The position numbers were made by a program, and so were the translations under genes. A DNA stretch of 64,000 nucleotides from Acidimicrobiales bacterium (GTDB lineage Bacteria > Actinomycetota > Acidimicrobiia > Acidimicrobiales > Aldehydirespiratoraceae): positions 1 through 64,000 of the forward strand of contig JAQWLJ010000032.1 of the NCBI GenBank assembly GCA_029247365.1, in the 5' to 3' direction. How positions within the stretch are numbered: position 1 is the first letter of the stretch; every line of letters starts with the position of its first letter. Below the pieces are notes generated by a model, which did no database searches, was not told the DNA's origin, and worked only from the letters and a program-made list of their open reading frames with translations. Positions 53,340-61,353 of the stretch are shown one piece after another.

Positions 53340-53600
53340 GAGGAGAAGCTAGCCCGGCACACCAGCCACGAGTCGTCTCACGACGTCCGCTCGAAGCGGT
53401 GCGTCAAGGTCAGGCGCTACGGGGACGGAGCGCCTATCAGGGTTAGCGGCCGGGGCCAGACCGCATTGAAGCGGGGTACATCCTGAGGAAGCCGAGATAT
53501 TGCAAACCGTGCCCTGCTGCCCGTTGCTCGTTGTGCGAAAAGGCCGAATGCGGGAGGTAGCGGTGATCTGGGGTCGTGCAATGGTGGGGTCGGTGCGCTC

Positions 53601-53756
53601 ATGTTCCTCGGGGCAACGACTCAAGCGGACTTCATCGTCTACCGGCTCATCGCAGCCCGGGCCCGACGGGCCTGGGGGGACAGTGTCCACACCTTCTTGC
53701 AGGTATCTGGCGCGCTCGTTGTCCTCGCAGGGCTCTTCGTGGCCATCTTCAGCTGA
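53601..53756 (+). CDS. Possible small single-pass membrane protein
   Basis: A 51-residue frame from ATG 53601, too short for most gene finders. It reads MFLGATTQADFIVYRL, then a basic stretch RARRAWGDS and a C-terminal hydrophobic helix (SGALVVLAGLFVAIF), which looks like a genuine membrane protein. No clear ribosome site or -10 is seen. After its TGA the same frame stays open for 33 more codons with protein-like content (FMRPAAAALAKRLEADELPS), so the TGA might be a nonsense mutation. The upstream in-frame part (from 53487) has no start codon. Confidence 0.35.
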   Translation: MFLGATTQADFIVYRLIAARARRAWGDSVHTFLQVSGALVVLAGLFVAIFS

Positions 53757-53990
53757 ACGCTCAATGGCGAAGCCTCGTTCATGCGGCCAGCGGCCGCAGC
53801 TCTCGCAAAACGGCTTGAGGCCGACGAGCTTCCCTCGGCGCTGATCGGAAACCCTCCGACATGAGGCACCGGTTCGAGCAGGGCACCGGCCCGCCAATTC
53901 GCCTTGCTCAGAAGAACGTCGGACGCAAGCGTCGCGTTGGAAAATCCACTCCGTCAGGTGTACGTGCCGATTGCGGGTGAGATCAGCCCG

Positions 53991-54677
53991 TTACGTGCCG
54001 ACCTGGTCGGCAAGTTCTGCGAGGACGTCGCCGTGGCAGAGCTTTGGTGCGCACCAGCACCCGAGGCGGAGTCCACGAAGTTCTGCGAGCGCGCCCATCA
54101 ATTCGGGCTGTTCGAGAACCCACGTTCGGTACTCAACGATGACTCGTCTGCGCTCTTCATCGCTGTCGTCGGCAAGCACAATCGGGTTCCCCCATTTGCT
54201 GGCTTCCAACCCGGCCTCAGGCACAGCTCGGCCGATGTACACGTCGTACTCGTCGTGCTGGTTGTGCACCACTGCGGTTTTGGTGCCAGATGGAACCTTT
54301 CGGACATTCGGTGCATTGAGGAGGTCGGCAATCCATTCCGTCGCCTGCGAGTACGCATCGATAAAGACCGCTGGCTCGGCGCCGAGGACGTGGCCACCGT
54401 GCTCGAGACCACCGGGCACGTACCAACCATCGCCTGGCCCGATTTCGCGTGTCTCATCACCGACCGTCAAGAGCAAGCGGCCAGACAGCAGCAGGCTGAA
54501 CTGTTCCTGCGGGTGACTGTGCATCTCATACTCGGCACCCGGAAGAACAACTGCGCGGGCGAAATGCATATGTTCGCCATCCAGTAGTTGGAAGACAGCG
54601 CTCCCGCGCAGATAGGTCTCTTGATCTCTCCAGCGAAAGATTCGTTGACTGGTTGCACTGACCCCATGGTCACTCAT
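53991..54677 (-). CDS. Cupin-DUF4326 fusion protein
   Basis: Two-domain protein, 228 residues from ATG 54677. Residues 20-105 are a single cupin: GAEYEMHSHPQEQFSLLLSGRL and IGPGDGWYVPGGLEHGGHV supply the two metal-binding His/Glu motifs. Residues 135-228 match DUF4326: VVHNQHDEYDVYIGR, KWGNPIVLAD, then LRGLRLGCWCAPKLCHGDVL with the conserved Cys/His cluster. I know of no established function for DUF4326. The gene begins 4 nt after the stop of the decayed pentapeptide-repeat gene. A cupin sensor may govern the attached domain. Confidence 0.82.
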   Translation of the reverse strand: MSDHGVSATSQRIFRWRDQETYLRGSAVFQLLDGEHMHFARAVVLPGAEYEMHSHPQEQFSLLLSGRLLLTVGDETREIGPGDGWYVPGGLEHGGHVLGAEPAVFIDAYSQATEWIADLLNAPNVRKVPSGTKTAVVHNQHDEYDVYIGRAVPEAGLEASKWGNPIVLADDSDEERRRVIVEYRTWVLEQPELMGALAELRGLRLGCWCAPKLCHGDVLAELADQVGT

Positions 54678-54681
54678 GCCG

Positions 54682-55220
54682 CTACACCGCCGAACTGTCG
54701 GGCTTTGTCGCCGGTGCAGGGCTGCCGTTGCCTTTGCATTGCCATCCGTTCGGGACGCTGTAGAGGGCCTTGGGGGCCTCTCCACCATCGAAATTGTCAC
54801 TCAAGTGCGACAGGTGCGGTGTCATAGTTTTCATCATCTCACGCCGGTCACCATCGGGTCGGGGTGCCACTACGGCCACCGTCGGTGATGGCCAGGCGAA
54901 CAACTCGGCTGCCACCTGCAAGCCTGAGAAGTCACCACCTGTGAAGTCCAGGTGGAACAGCTGCATTCGGGAGAACTTGGCGTCGTGCAAAACCATGCAG
55001 CGAACGGTCGCGAATGTCAGATCGACCTGTGTAAGGGATGCCGCTGTGAGGTCAGCATTAGTCAAATCGGTTCCAAGAGGATGACGTCCAGAATGCGCGT
55101 CTCGTGAAGCCTTGCTTGAGTCAGGTCAGCTCCGGTGAGAAACGTGTTCTCAATAACGCTGCGAGAAAAGTCGACGCGCAGCGCTCGACGCCGAGGCAGT
55201 GACTGCAGCTGCGACGACAG
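54682..55220 (-). pseudogene. Pentapeptide-repeat protein gene, frameshifted and lacking a start
   Basis: Going downstream on the minus strand, one frame reads LRVDFSRSVIENTFLTGADLTQARLHETRILDVIL and hits a stop (TGA near 55062). The adjacent frame picks up at LGTDLTNADLTAASL and continues with pentapeptide repeats (DLTFATVR, DAKFSRMQ, DFTGGDFSG) to 54682. The frames switch at about 55073-55085. No ATG, GTG or TTG start is found between the P1 peptidase stop and the first repeats. The remaining ATG at 55065 would give a 127-residue C-terminal piece that could still be made. Confidence 0.65.
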
Positions 55221-55223
55221 CCC

Positions 55224-56285
55224 TCAACGAAGCGCAGCCAGCCGGTCGTGAGGTATCGCGTGCACCACCCGGCCCTGATGCCCGGTCATCGTCTCGGCTG
55301 CACAGAGCGCATTCCAGATCGACTCCTCAACCGCTTCTGCGGCGGCGTTGAACAAGGGTGTCATCGCGCCCGCCGGCAGGGTGGATACCGACGTCGGTTT
55401 CGTTGCGTGCAGCGGCACGCGGTTCCCAGTCGAGAACGCGAGAAAGATGTCGCCGCTCCCGTTGCCTCCGGTGCCGCCCACCCGAGCGAGCCCGACGGTT
55501 GCCCGACGAGCCAGTCGCTTGCATTGATCGGCCAGCAGCGGGGCATCGGTGGCGATGACGACGATAATCGAGCCCGCATCGGCAACGCTCGGGTCAGTCG
55601 GGAGGGGGGTGACCGCGGCGTCGATCAGACGTCCAACGGGCCGACCGTCGAGACGGAGCAGTTCTCGCGACCCGTAGTTCGCCTGAACGAGCACACCCAC
55701 TGTGTAGGTGTCTGACTCCAATTCGACCCGCCGAGACGAGGTCCCAATACCACCCTTGAACTGATGACAGACCATGCCGGTTCCGCTCCCGACGTTGCCC
55801 TCTTGCACGACACCACCAGGGCAGGTGTCTGCGTCAACCAACGCGGCGCGGACATCGGCCGCGGTCAGGGAGAACGCGTCGATGTCGTTCAGGAAACCGT
55901 CGTAGGTCTCGGCCACAACGGGCAGACACCACGAGGCGTCGGGGTCTCGCTCGACTTCAGCTGCGACCAGTTCATCGCGCACCAGGCCAACCTGATGCGT
56001 GTTGGTTAACCCGATCGGACCGCTGAGCAGCCCTGACTCCTCGAGCCAGTGCGCGCCGGTCATCTCACCATTGCCGTTGAACGAGAAGTAGCCCCCGAAA
56101 CAGAGATCGGACCGCTCCCCGACCGGGCGGGTGTTGACGACGGTCACACCAGTTCGAACAGCGGTCGGCTTGTCATCGAGAACCGTCTGATGCCCAACGC
56201 AAATACCGGCGACGTCCGTGATTGCGTTGTGACTCCCTGTCGGACTACTGCCGATCACGAAGCCGAGGTCTCGGAGACGCACCAT
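55224..56285 (-). CDS. P1-family (S58, DmpA-like) aminopeptidase
   Basis: N-terminal-nucleophile-type peptidase, 353 residues. The autocleavage and nucleophile site is GGNGSGDIFLAF, where the chain is cut before Ser in family members. NAITDVAGICVGHQT, TGVTVVNTR, GYFSFNGNGEMTGAHW, EGNVGSGTGM and GSIIVVIATDAPLL are conserved DmpA segments. ATG 56285 is preferred over GTG 56288 because TAGTGT ends exactly 6 nt upstream. Characterised relatives release N-terminal L- or D-amino acids or beta-amino acids from peptides and amides. Confidence 0.92.
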   Translation of the reverse strand: MVRLRDLGFVIGSSPTGSHNAITDVAGICVGHQTVLDDKPTAVRTGVTVVNTRPVGERSDLCFGGYFSFNGNGEMTGAHWLEESGLLSGPIGLTNTHQVGLVRDELVAAEVERDPDASWCLPVVAETYDGFLNDIDAFSLTAADVRAALVDADTCPGGVVQEGNVGSGTGMVCHQFKGGIGTSSRRVELESDTYTVGVLVQANYGSRELLRLDGRPVGRLIDAAVTPLPTDPSVADAGSIIVVIATDAPLLADQCKRLARRATVGLARVGGTGGNGSGDIFLAFSTGNRVPLHATKPTSVSTLPAGAMTPLFNAAAEAVEESIWNALCAAETMTGHQGRVVHAIPHDRLAALR

Positions 56286-56469
56286 CACCTGACACTAGGC
56301 GGTGCAGAGCCTCGCCCAGCACGCCGCACTCCCCGATTCCGGTTCGTTTGGTGGCGCAGGCCCAACCTCGAGGCGCGCGCCGGTTGTATCCAGCAACCGA
56401 CTGATTTCGACCGTGCGAAGTGGTCGCTGAACGTCATCTGGTCGTCGGGCGGGCCGGTAGCGTCGACCA

Positions 56470-57384
56470 ATGGCCCCTTTGCCCGAGACGCCTATCTGGC
56501 AGCGAGACAGCTCGCATGCTCAGGTGCTCGATTACCACCTGAGCATGCTGCTCGACACCAAACGGCTCGACGCTTTCCGACAGGCGATCGACACAACGGT
56601 GTCACCGGGTGATGTGGTGGTTGATGTCGGTTGCGGCACCGGGATCCTCTCGTTCATGGCATGCGAGGCTGGTGCCCGACGGGTGTATGCCATCGAGGGC
56701 GCCCCGATCCTGGAGGTCGCCCGGGAGCTTGCGACAGCGAACGGTTTCGCAGACCGCGTTGAGTTCATCGAGGGCTGGTCGAGCGATGTTGACCTTCCGG
56801 AACCGGCGGACGTGCTGATCACCGAGACGATCGGAAGTGCCGGGCTCGACGAGGGCATCGTGGCCTGGGCCGCCGACGCCCGGACCCGCCTCCTGAAGCC
56901 AACGGCAACGATCGTCCCTTCGCGGCTCAGGCTCTGGGTGTGTGGCGCACAGATGGCGGAGGACCACAGCCTCATCACCGACTGGTTCGAAACCGGACTC
57001 CCGTATGACCTGAGCGCTGCTCACCGCCGCGCCGCTCACAGTCTCTGGTTTACCCATCTCTCGCCAAATCACCTTCTGGGACAGCCGGAGTTGGCGGTCG
57101 ACGTTGACCTCGCAACCAGTGCGAGTCGAGCGATGATGGCGTCAGGCACAATGCGGGTCGAGCACGAAGGCACACTGCATGGACTTGCCTGCTGGTTCGA
57201 TTGCCTCCTCGCCCCCGGCGTCACCGTCGACAACGTGCCGGCAGATGCGCAGTCGAGTTGGGGCCACGGCTTCATGCCGCTTGAGGAGCCGCGGTCCGTG
57301 CGTCAGGGCGAGGCGCTGACCTGGTCGTTGTCGGTCTCGGCCGACGGGCATCACTGGACCTGGGATGTCGGTGTGCTCGGCTAA
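56470..57384 (+). CDS. PRMT-like class I SAM-dependent methyltransferase
   Basis: Class I methyltransferase, 304 residues. VVVDVGCGTGILSFMACEAGA is the SAM motif I and VYAIEGAP the acidic post-I loop. DVLITETIGSAGLDEG resembles the double-Glu loop of protein arginine methyltransferases, followed by LLKPTATIVPSRLRLWV. The N-terminal LSMLLDTKRLDAFRQAI also matches PRMT proteins, whose bacterial homologues are poorly studied. Arginine specificity is therefore possible but unproven. ATG 56470 follows TAGCGT by 6 nt. Confidence 0.8.
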   Translation: MAPLPETPIWQRDSSHAQVLDYHLSMLLDTKRLDAFRQAIDTTVSPGDVVVDVGCGTGILSFMACEAGARRVYAIEGAPILEVARELATANGFADRVEFIEGWSSDVDLPEPADVLITETIGSAGLDEGIVAWAADARTRLLKPTATIVPSRLRLWVCGAQMAEDHSLITDWFETGLPYDLSAAHRRAAHSLWFTHLSPNHLLGQPELAVDVDLATSASRAMMASGTMRVEHEGTLHGLACWFDCLLAPGVTVDNVPADAQSSWGHGFMPLEEPRSVRQGEALTWSLSVSADGHHWTWDVGVLG

Positions 57385-57385
57385 C

Positions 57386-57401
57386 ACCCGTCCGACCGGG
57401 T
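57386..57401. terminator. Short hairpin between convergent methyltransferase and GGT-like genes
   Basis: ACCCG-TCCGAC-CGGGT forms a 5-bp stem with a 6-nt loop just past the methyltransferase stop and before the GGT-like stop on the other strand. It is weak as a terminator. Confidence 0.3.
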
Positions 57402-57405
57402 TGGA

Positions 57406-59088
57406 TCAGACGAGCGGATTGAATCGGGCCTCGATGTCAGCAGCCCCACCGGCAAGGCCTGCGGGGCTGCCATCGGCCCGCCAGCACGCGGCACCCGTCA
57501 TGAGGCCGGTATCGAGGTCGACCTGCACTCCGTTCATACCCCCGGCGACGTTTGGCACCATCGTGATGTCATGACCAAGTGCGGCGAGCGAGCCGCGAAG
57601 CAACGGCGCAAAACCGGCCTCGAGTTCAACCGTCTGGCCCTGGGTCCAAAGCCGGGGGGCCTCGACGGCCTCCTGCAGCGACATGCCGTGATCGATCACG
57701 TTGAGCAATGCCTGAAAGACCGCAGGAAAAATGCGCACCCCACCCGGAGTTCCGAGGCCAAGCCACGGACGGCCGTCACAACGCACGATCACGGGTGCTG
57801 TGCTGCTGACAACGCGCTTGTGCGGTGCCACCGAATTGGGGTGACCAGGGTGCGGGTCGAACATCGCCTGGGTGTTGTTGAGCAGGAGTCCAGTGCCCGG
57901 CACCATCACCTTCGACCCGAACAGCTCGTTGATGGTCTGGGTCATCGACACAATATTGCCGTCGGCGTCAGCGGTTGTGAGGTGCGTTGTGTGCGCGGAT
58001 CCCGCGTCGAGTGCGCCGGCCTGGGCCGTCGAAGCTCGCTGCGGATCGATGTCGACGCGTCGGTTGACGGCATATTCCTTCGAGGTCATCCAGTCGAGCG
58101 GGATGTCAACTGTCGACGGATCGCCAAGGTAGGCGAACCGATCCGCAAACGCGATCTTGAGCACCTCGACGAGGAGGTGGCTCGTCTCAACGGTGCCGAA
58201 ACCCATGTTCTTGATGTCGTAGCCCTCGAGAATGTTCAGCATCTCGATGATCAGGGTGATGCCGCTGTTCCCCGGCGGTGGACCGGTGATCTCGTACCCT
58301 CGATAGGTGCCTCGCACCGGGTCGGTGTTGCGGGTGCGGTAGGCCAACAGGTCATCCATAGTGATAAGCCCGCCATTGGCCGCCATATCGTCGACGATCG
58401 CTCGGCCGAGCTCACCGCCATACACCGCACCGGACCGCTCGGTTGCGATCAGTTCGAGTGAGGCGGCGGCGTCGGACTGGACGATCAGATCACCGGGCTG
58501 GACGGTGTGCCCGCCTGGTTGAAAGATCGCCGCTGTCGCGTCGAAGCGGGCGATGTCGTCGGCGTTGTCTGCGGCGAGACGGCTCAGGTATTCGCTGCAC
58601 TGGAAGCCAGACCTCGCATGGCGAATCGACGGCGACAGAATCGCTTCCCACGAGAGGCGGCCGAAGCGCTCGTGGACCTCGTCCCACGCCTTGAGGTTGC
58701 CGGGGACGCCGACGGCGAGGTGGCCAACCTGGTTGGCCCGACCCTCGGTCAGGAGATAGTCCGGCCACTCGTCGGAGATGGGCCAGTACATCTCGGGTGT
58801 CGCCGCGCTCGGTGCCAGCGTGTAGTTGTCGACGCAGTTCGACGTGCCGTCGGCCATGGCGATGTTGATATAGCCGCCGCCGAGCGGTCCGACCATCATC
58901 GGCTCGACAACGCTCAGCGCGAAGATCGCGGCGATGGCGGCGTCGATCGCGTTTCCCCCCATCGCTAGCATCTCGAGCCCTGCCGCGGAACCGAGCGGGT
59001 GGTTGGCCGAGACCATGCCCTGCGACCCTGTCGCAGGCTGCTTGGAGGTTTGGAAGGTCGTTCCGGCTCGGGTTCGCCAATCGCTCAT
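57406..59088 (-). CDS. Gamma-glutamyltransferase-family Ntn hydrolase (atypical substrate site)
   Basis: Ntn-hydrolase of the GGT family, 560 residues, last gene of the LysR-linked operon. Maturation and nucleophile Thr367 lies in SAHTTHLTTADADGN. GMVSANHPLGSAAGLEMLAMGGNA opens the large subunit and VSSTAPVIV, LGTPGGVRIFPAVFQ and AVEAPRLW lie in the small subunit. Classical GGT has F-R-E before A-P in the gamma-glutamyl-carboxylate pocket. Here that stretch reads DNYTLAP, so the key Arg is missing and another amide is likely the substrate. No signal peptide is seen, whereas many GGTs are exported. TAACGT ends 6 nt before the ATG, giving an internal promoter. Confidence 0.88.
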   Translation of the reverse strand: MSDWRTRAGTTFQTSKQPATGSQGMVSANHPLGSAAGLEMLAMGGNAIDAAIAAIFALSVVEPMMVGPLGGGYINIAMADGTSNCVDNYTLAPSAATPEMYWPISDEWPDYLLTEGRANQVGHLAVGVPGNLKAWDEVHERFGRLSWEAILSPSIRHARSGFQCSEYLSRLAADNADDIARFDATAAIFQPGGHTVQPGDLIVQSDAAASLELIATERSGAVYGGELGRAIVDDMAANGGLITMDDLLAYRTRNTDPVRGTYRGYEITGPPPGNSGITLIIEMLNILEGYDIKNMGFGTVETSHLLVEVLKIAFADRFAYLGDPSTVDIPLDWMTSKEYAVNRRVDIDPQRASTAQAGALDAGSAHTTHLTTADADGNIVSMTQTINELFGSKVMVPGTGLLLNNTQAMFDPHPGHPNSVAPHKRVVSSTAPVIVRCDGRPWLGLGTPGGVRIFPAVFQALLNVIDHGMSLQEAVEAPRLWTQGQTVELEAGFAPLLRGSLAALGHDITMVPNVAGGMNGVQVDLDTGLMTGAACWRADGSPAGLAGGAADIEARFNPLV

Positions 59089-59131
59089 CGCCCGACGTTA
59101 GCGAGGTACGTCTCGGCGCAAGTCAGAGTCC

Positions 59132-60229
59132 TCAGTTCGAGCAGTCGTCGAGTGCCTGATCGAAGCGGCGGAGACCCTCCGCAATATTGAACGGTTCTCC
59201 CCCGAACCCCAGTCGGAAGAAGCGGTTGTCGACGCCGAAATACTTTCCTGGGATCGTCATCGTGCCGTACTGCTCGATCAATCGCTCGTAGAGCGCATCG
59301 GGGTCGTGAACTTGGTCGGCGAGACGGCCCAGGCCCACCACACCGGCGGTTGGCGCTACCCAATCGACCAAGTCCTGTCCATCGATCCACTCGGCCATGA
59401 TTGCCTTGTTCGCCGTGACCCGGTCCTTGGCTGCCGAGAGGTACCGGTGCTTGTCACTCAACACGTGGAGCGCAATGCGTTCGCCGAGCGCAGTGTTCGT
59501 GATCGTGACGTACTCACGAACACACAGGACTCTTTCGATCAGTGAACGATTCTGAGTCGCCATCCAGCCGATGCGAATGCCGGGCAACCCGTAGCACTTC
59601 GACATCGTGGACAAACTGACTGCACTCGGCGACAACGACGCAGCCGGCGGCAAGGCCGCCTCGAAGCCCATCTCGCGGTAGGTCTCATCCGAGAGCAGCA
59701 CAATTCCCCTCTGTTCGCACAGCTCGACGATCTTGCGAAGGGTGTCCTCTGAGATCGTTGATCCGGTCGGGTTGTGCGGGTGGGTGATGCACAGCAGCCG
59801 AGTGTCGTCGGTCAGACTTGCAGCCAACCGCTCGACGTCTGGCACGAAACCTTCGTCATAGTCGAGGGGAAAGCGAACCACCTCGCACCCAATGGTCTCG
59901 GGGATCTCGTACAACGACGGATAGTTCGGGTGTTCCACGACGATGCGGTCATTGGGTTCGAGAAGGCCGTTGTACAGACCGAAAATGGCTTCGCTACCCC
60001 CGTTGGTCACGATCACGTCCTCGGCGGTTAGGCCTGGGTAGTCGGCCGCGATCACCTCCCGAAGCTCGGGACTGCCGGCGTGGTGCCCGTAGCGAAGAGC
60101 GACGTCATCCAGCGACACCGCAAGGTCGTTGAGGTGAGAGAACTGCACCGCGCTTTCGCAAAGTTCAATCTCTCGAACGAACTGGTGCCGGTCGAACCAA
60201 TCTTCGAGCTCCATACGAACGAATGTCAT
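59132..60229 (-). CDS. PLP-dependent class I/II aminotransferase
   Basis: Fold-type I aminotransferase, 365 residues. The PLP Lys211 is in SLSTMSKCYGLPGIRIGW, with Asn153 in HPHNPTG, Asp181 and Tyr184 in LLSDETYREMG, and Arg219 as phosphate ligand. LRYGHHAGSPELREVIA and VTNGGSEAIFGLYNGLL are the N-terminal contact regions. The short, early-starting form with an N-terminal FVRMELEDWF resembles substrate-specific amino-acid transaminases and C-S/C-C lyase-like members. AGGAG lies 8 nt before the ATG, and the gene follows the SABATH-type gene by 17 nt. Confidence 0.9.
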   Translation of the reverse strand: MTFVRMELEDWFDRHQFVREIELCESAVQFSHLNDLAVSLDDVALRYGHHAGSPELREVIAADYPGLTAEDVIVTNGGSEAIFGLYNGLLEPNDRIVVEHPNYPSLYEIPETIGCEVVRFPLDYDEGFVPDVERLAASLTDDTRLLCITHPHNPTGSTISEDTLRKIVELCEQRGIVLLSDETYREMGFEAALPPAASLSPSAVSLSTMSKCYGLPGIRIGWMATQNRSLIERVLCVREYVTITNTALGERIALHVLSDKHRYLSAAKDRVTANKAIMAEWIDGQDLVDWVAPTAGVVGLGRLADQVHDPDALYERLIEQYGTMTIPGKYFGVDNRFFRLGFGGEPFNIAEGLRRFDQALDDCSN

Positions 60230-60246
60230 GTTCAGACTCCTGGCCG

Positions 60247-61344
60247 CTAGGCCTTTGCGATGGTCAAGTAAACGTGGACGTAGTCCATGGCGTGACCCTC
60301 TGGGGCTTCGCGGACCATGGCTTCGTAGGTGCCGTAGAAGGCATCGATGATCCGGTCGCGTTCGGCGTCTGACCGGTTAGGGCTGAGACCGTTGCGGAAC
60401 GTTGCTGCACTCCACGACCGCAGCGTCGGCACGTAGTCGGCCGCGAACCGGGCTGCGTCACCATGGGCCTGGAAGTCTGCGGCGTACGGGCACGGCACGA
60501 CTCGGGTCTCACAGTGTTCGACGCTCAGCCCGGCCTTCCGTACCTCGCTGCTGGCGTCGTCGAGCGGAGCACGGAACTCGTCGACCGTCTTGTAGTACTG
60601 CGGCAGTGTCATCTCTTCGTACTCAGCTTCGGTGACAGTGCCATCGGCGACGAATCCTCGCCAGGTTTCGTTGAAGGTGTCGAACATGTTCACACCGCCG
60701 GTGTTGCCGAGGTAGCGACCTTCCTCGTCGACTCCGAAGTTCACCATCACGAGACGCCCGCCTGCCGCCAGCTCTCTCGCACGGCAGAGCAGGATCGCTT
60801 CCCAGTCCTGCGCCGCCTGCGCCTGGAACGCGACCAAGCTCTCGCCGCTTGCGCCAACCGCTTGGACGTGGTCGGGGATGTCACAGGGCTTACGAGATAA
60901 CCAGTGCATCGCGGTGGCGGAGAACCCGAGATCGAGCGCGCCGTTCGGAAGGATTGGCTCGTAGAACGAGGTTGCCGATGCCAAGACCTGGACGTTGTCG
61001 AAGCGGTCGAGGTAGCTCGACTGGCCGGTGAGGCCATGCACCATTTGGAAGATCGCGTTGTAGTCGTTCCGAGGCTGGTCGGTGTAGACGATCTGCACGT
61101 CACGTTGGGGGAAACGGACACGGATCGCAGCGATCGCGTCGCCGATCATGCCGAGCGACGTTCCTCCATCGGCCGTCCCCATGTCGGAGAACGTGAAGGC
61201 GCTGCCCGCCCGGTCAGGAATCTGTTCGATCGCGTCGCGCACGAGTGGCCACGCACCATCGATGACATGTTTCGCGCCGAGCGTCGCCAACGAATAGGCC
61301 CCACCCCTCGTCATTGCCACATGTGTCTTGTCGTCTGATGACAT
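60247..61344 (-). CDS. SABATH-type SAM-dependent carboxyl methyltransferase
   Basis: Methyltransferase of the SABATH (Methyltransf_7) family, which methylates carboxyl groups or ring nitrogens of small molecules, 365 residues. GGAYS near residue 15, SDMGTADGGTSLG as SAM loop, YTDQPRNDYNAIFQ (plant D-L-P-x-N-D-F equivalent) and ATAMHWLSRKP (S-L-H-W-L-S equivalent) are all present. The family is best known from plant hormone and caffeine enzymes; bacterial members are few and mostly uncharacterised. AGGAG precedes ATG 61344 by 7 nt. The 2-oxoglutarate-oxygenase-like gene ends 9 nt upstream of this start. Confidence 0.88.
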   Translation of the reverse strand: MSSDDKTHVAMTRGGAYSLATLGAKHVIDGAWPLVRDAIEQIPDRAGSAFTFSDMGTADGGTSLGMIGDAIAAIRVRFPQRDVQIVYTDQPRNDYNAIFQMVHGLTGQSSYLDRFDNVQVLASATSFYEPILPNGALDLGFSATAMHWLSRKPCDIPDHVQAVGASGESLVAFQAQAAQDWEAILLCRARELAAGGRLVMVNFGVDEEGRYLGNTGGVNMFDTFNETWRGFVADGTVTEAEYEEMTLPQYYKTVDEFRAPLDDASSEVRKAGLSVEHCETRVVPCPYAADFQAHGDAARFAADYVPTLRSWSAATFRNGLSPNRSDAERDRIIDAFYGTYEAMVREAPEGHAMDYVHVYLTIAKA

Positions 61345-61353
61345 CACTCGCTC

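Noticed and set aside
53349..53897. 182-residue minus-strand frame
   Set aside because: Low-complexity, Cys/Arg/Pro-scattered sequence without motifs, opposite the more protein-like small membrane frame.
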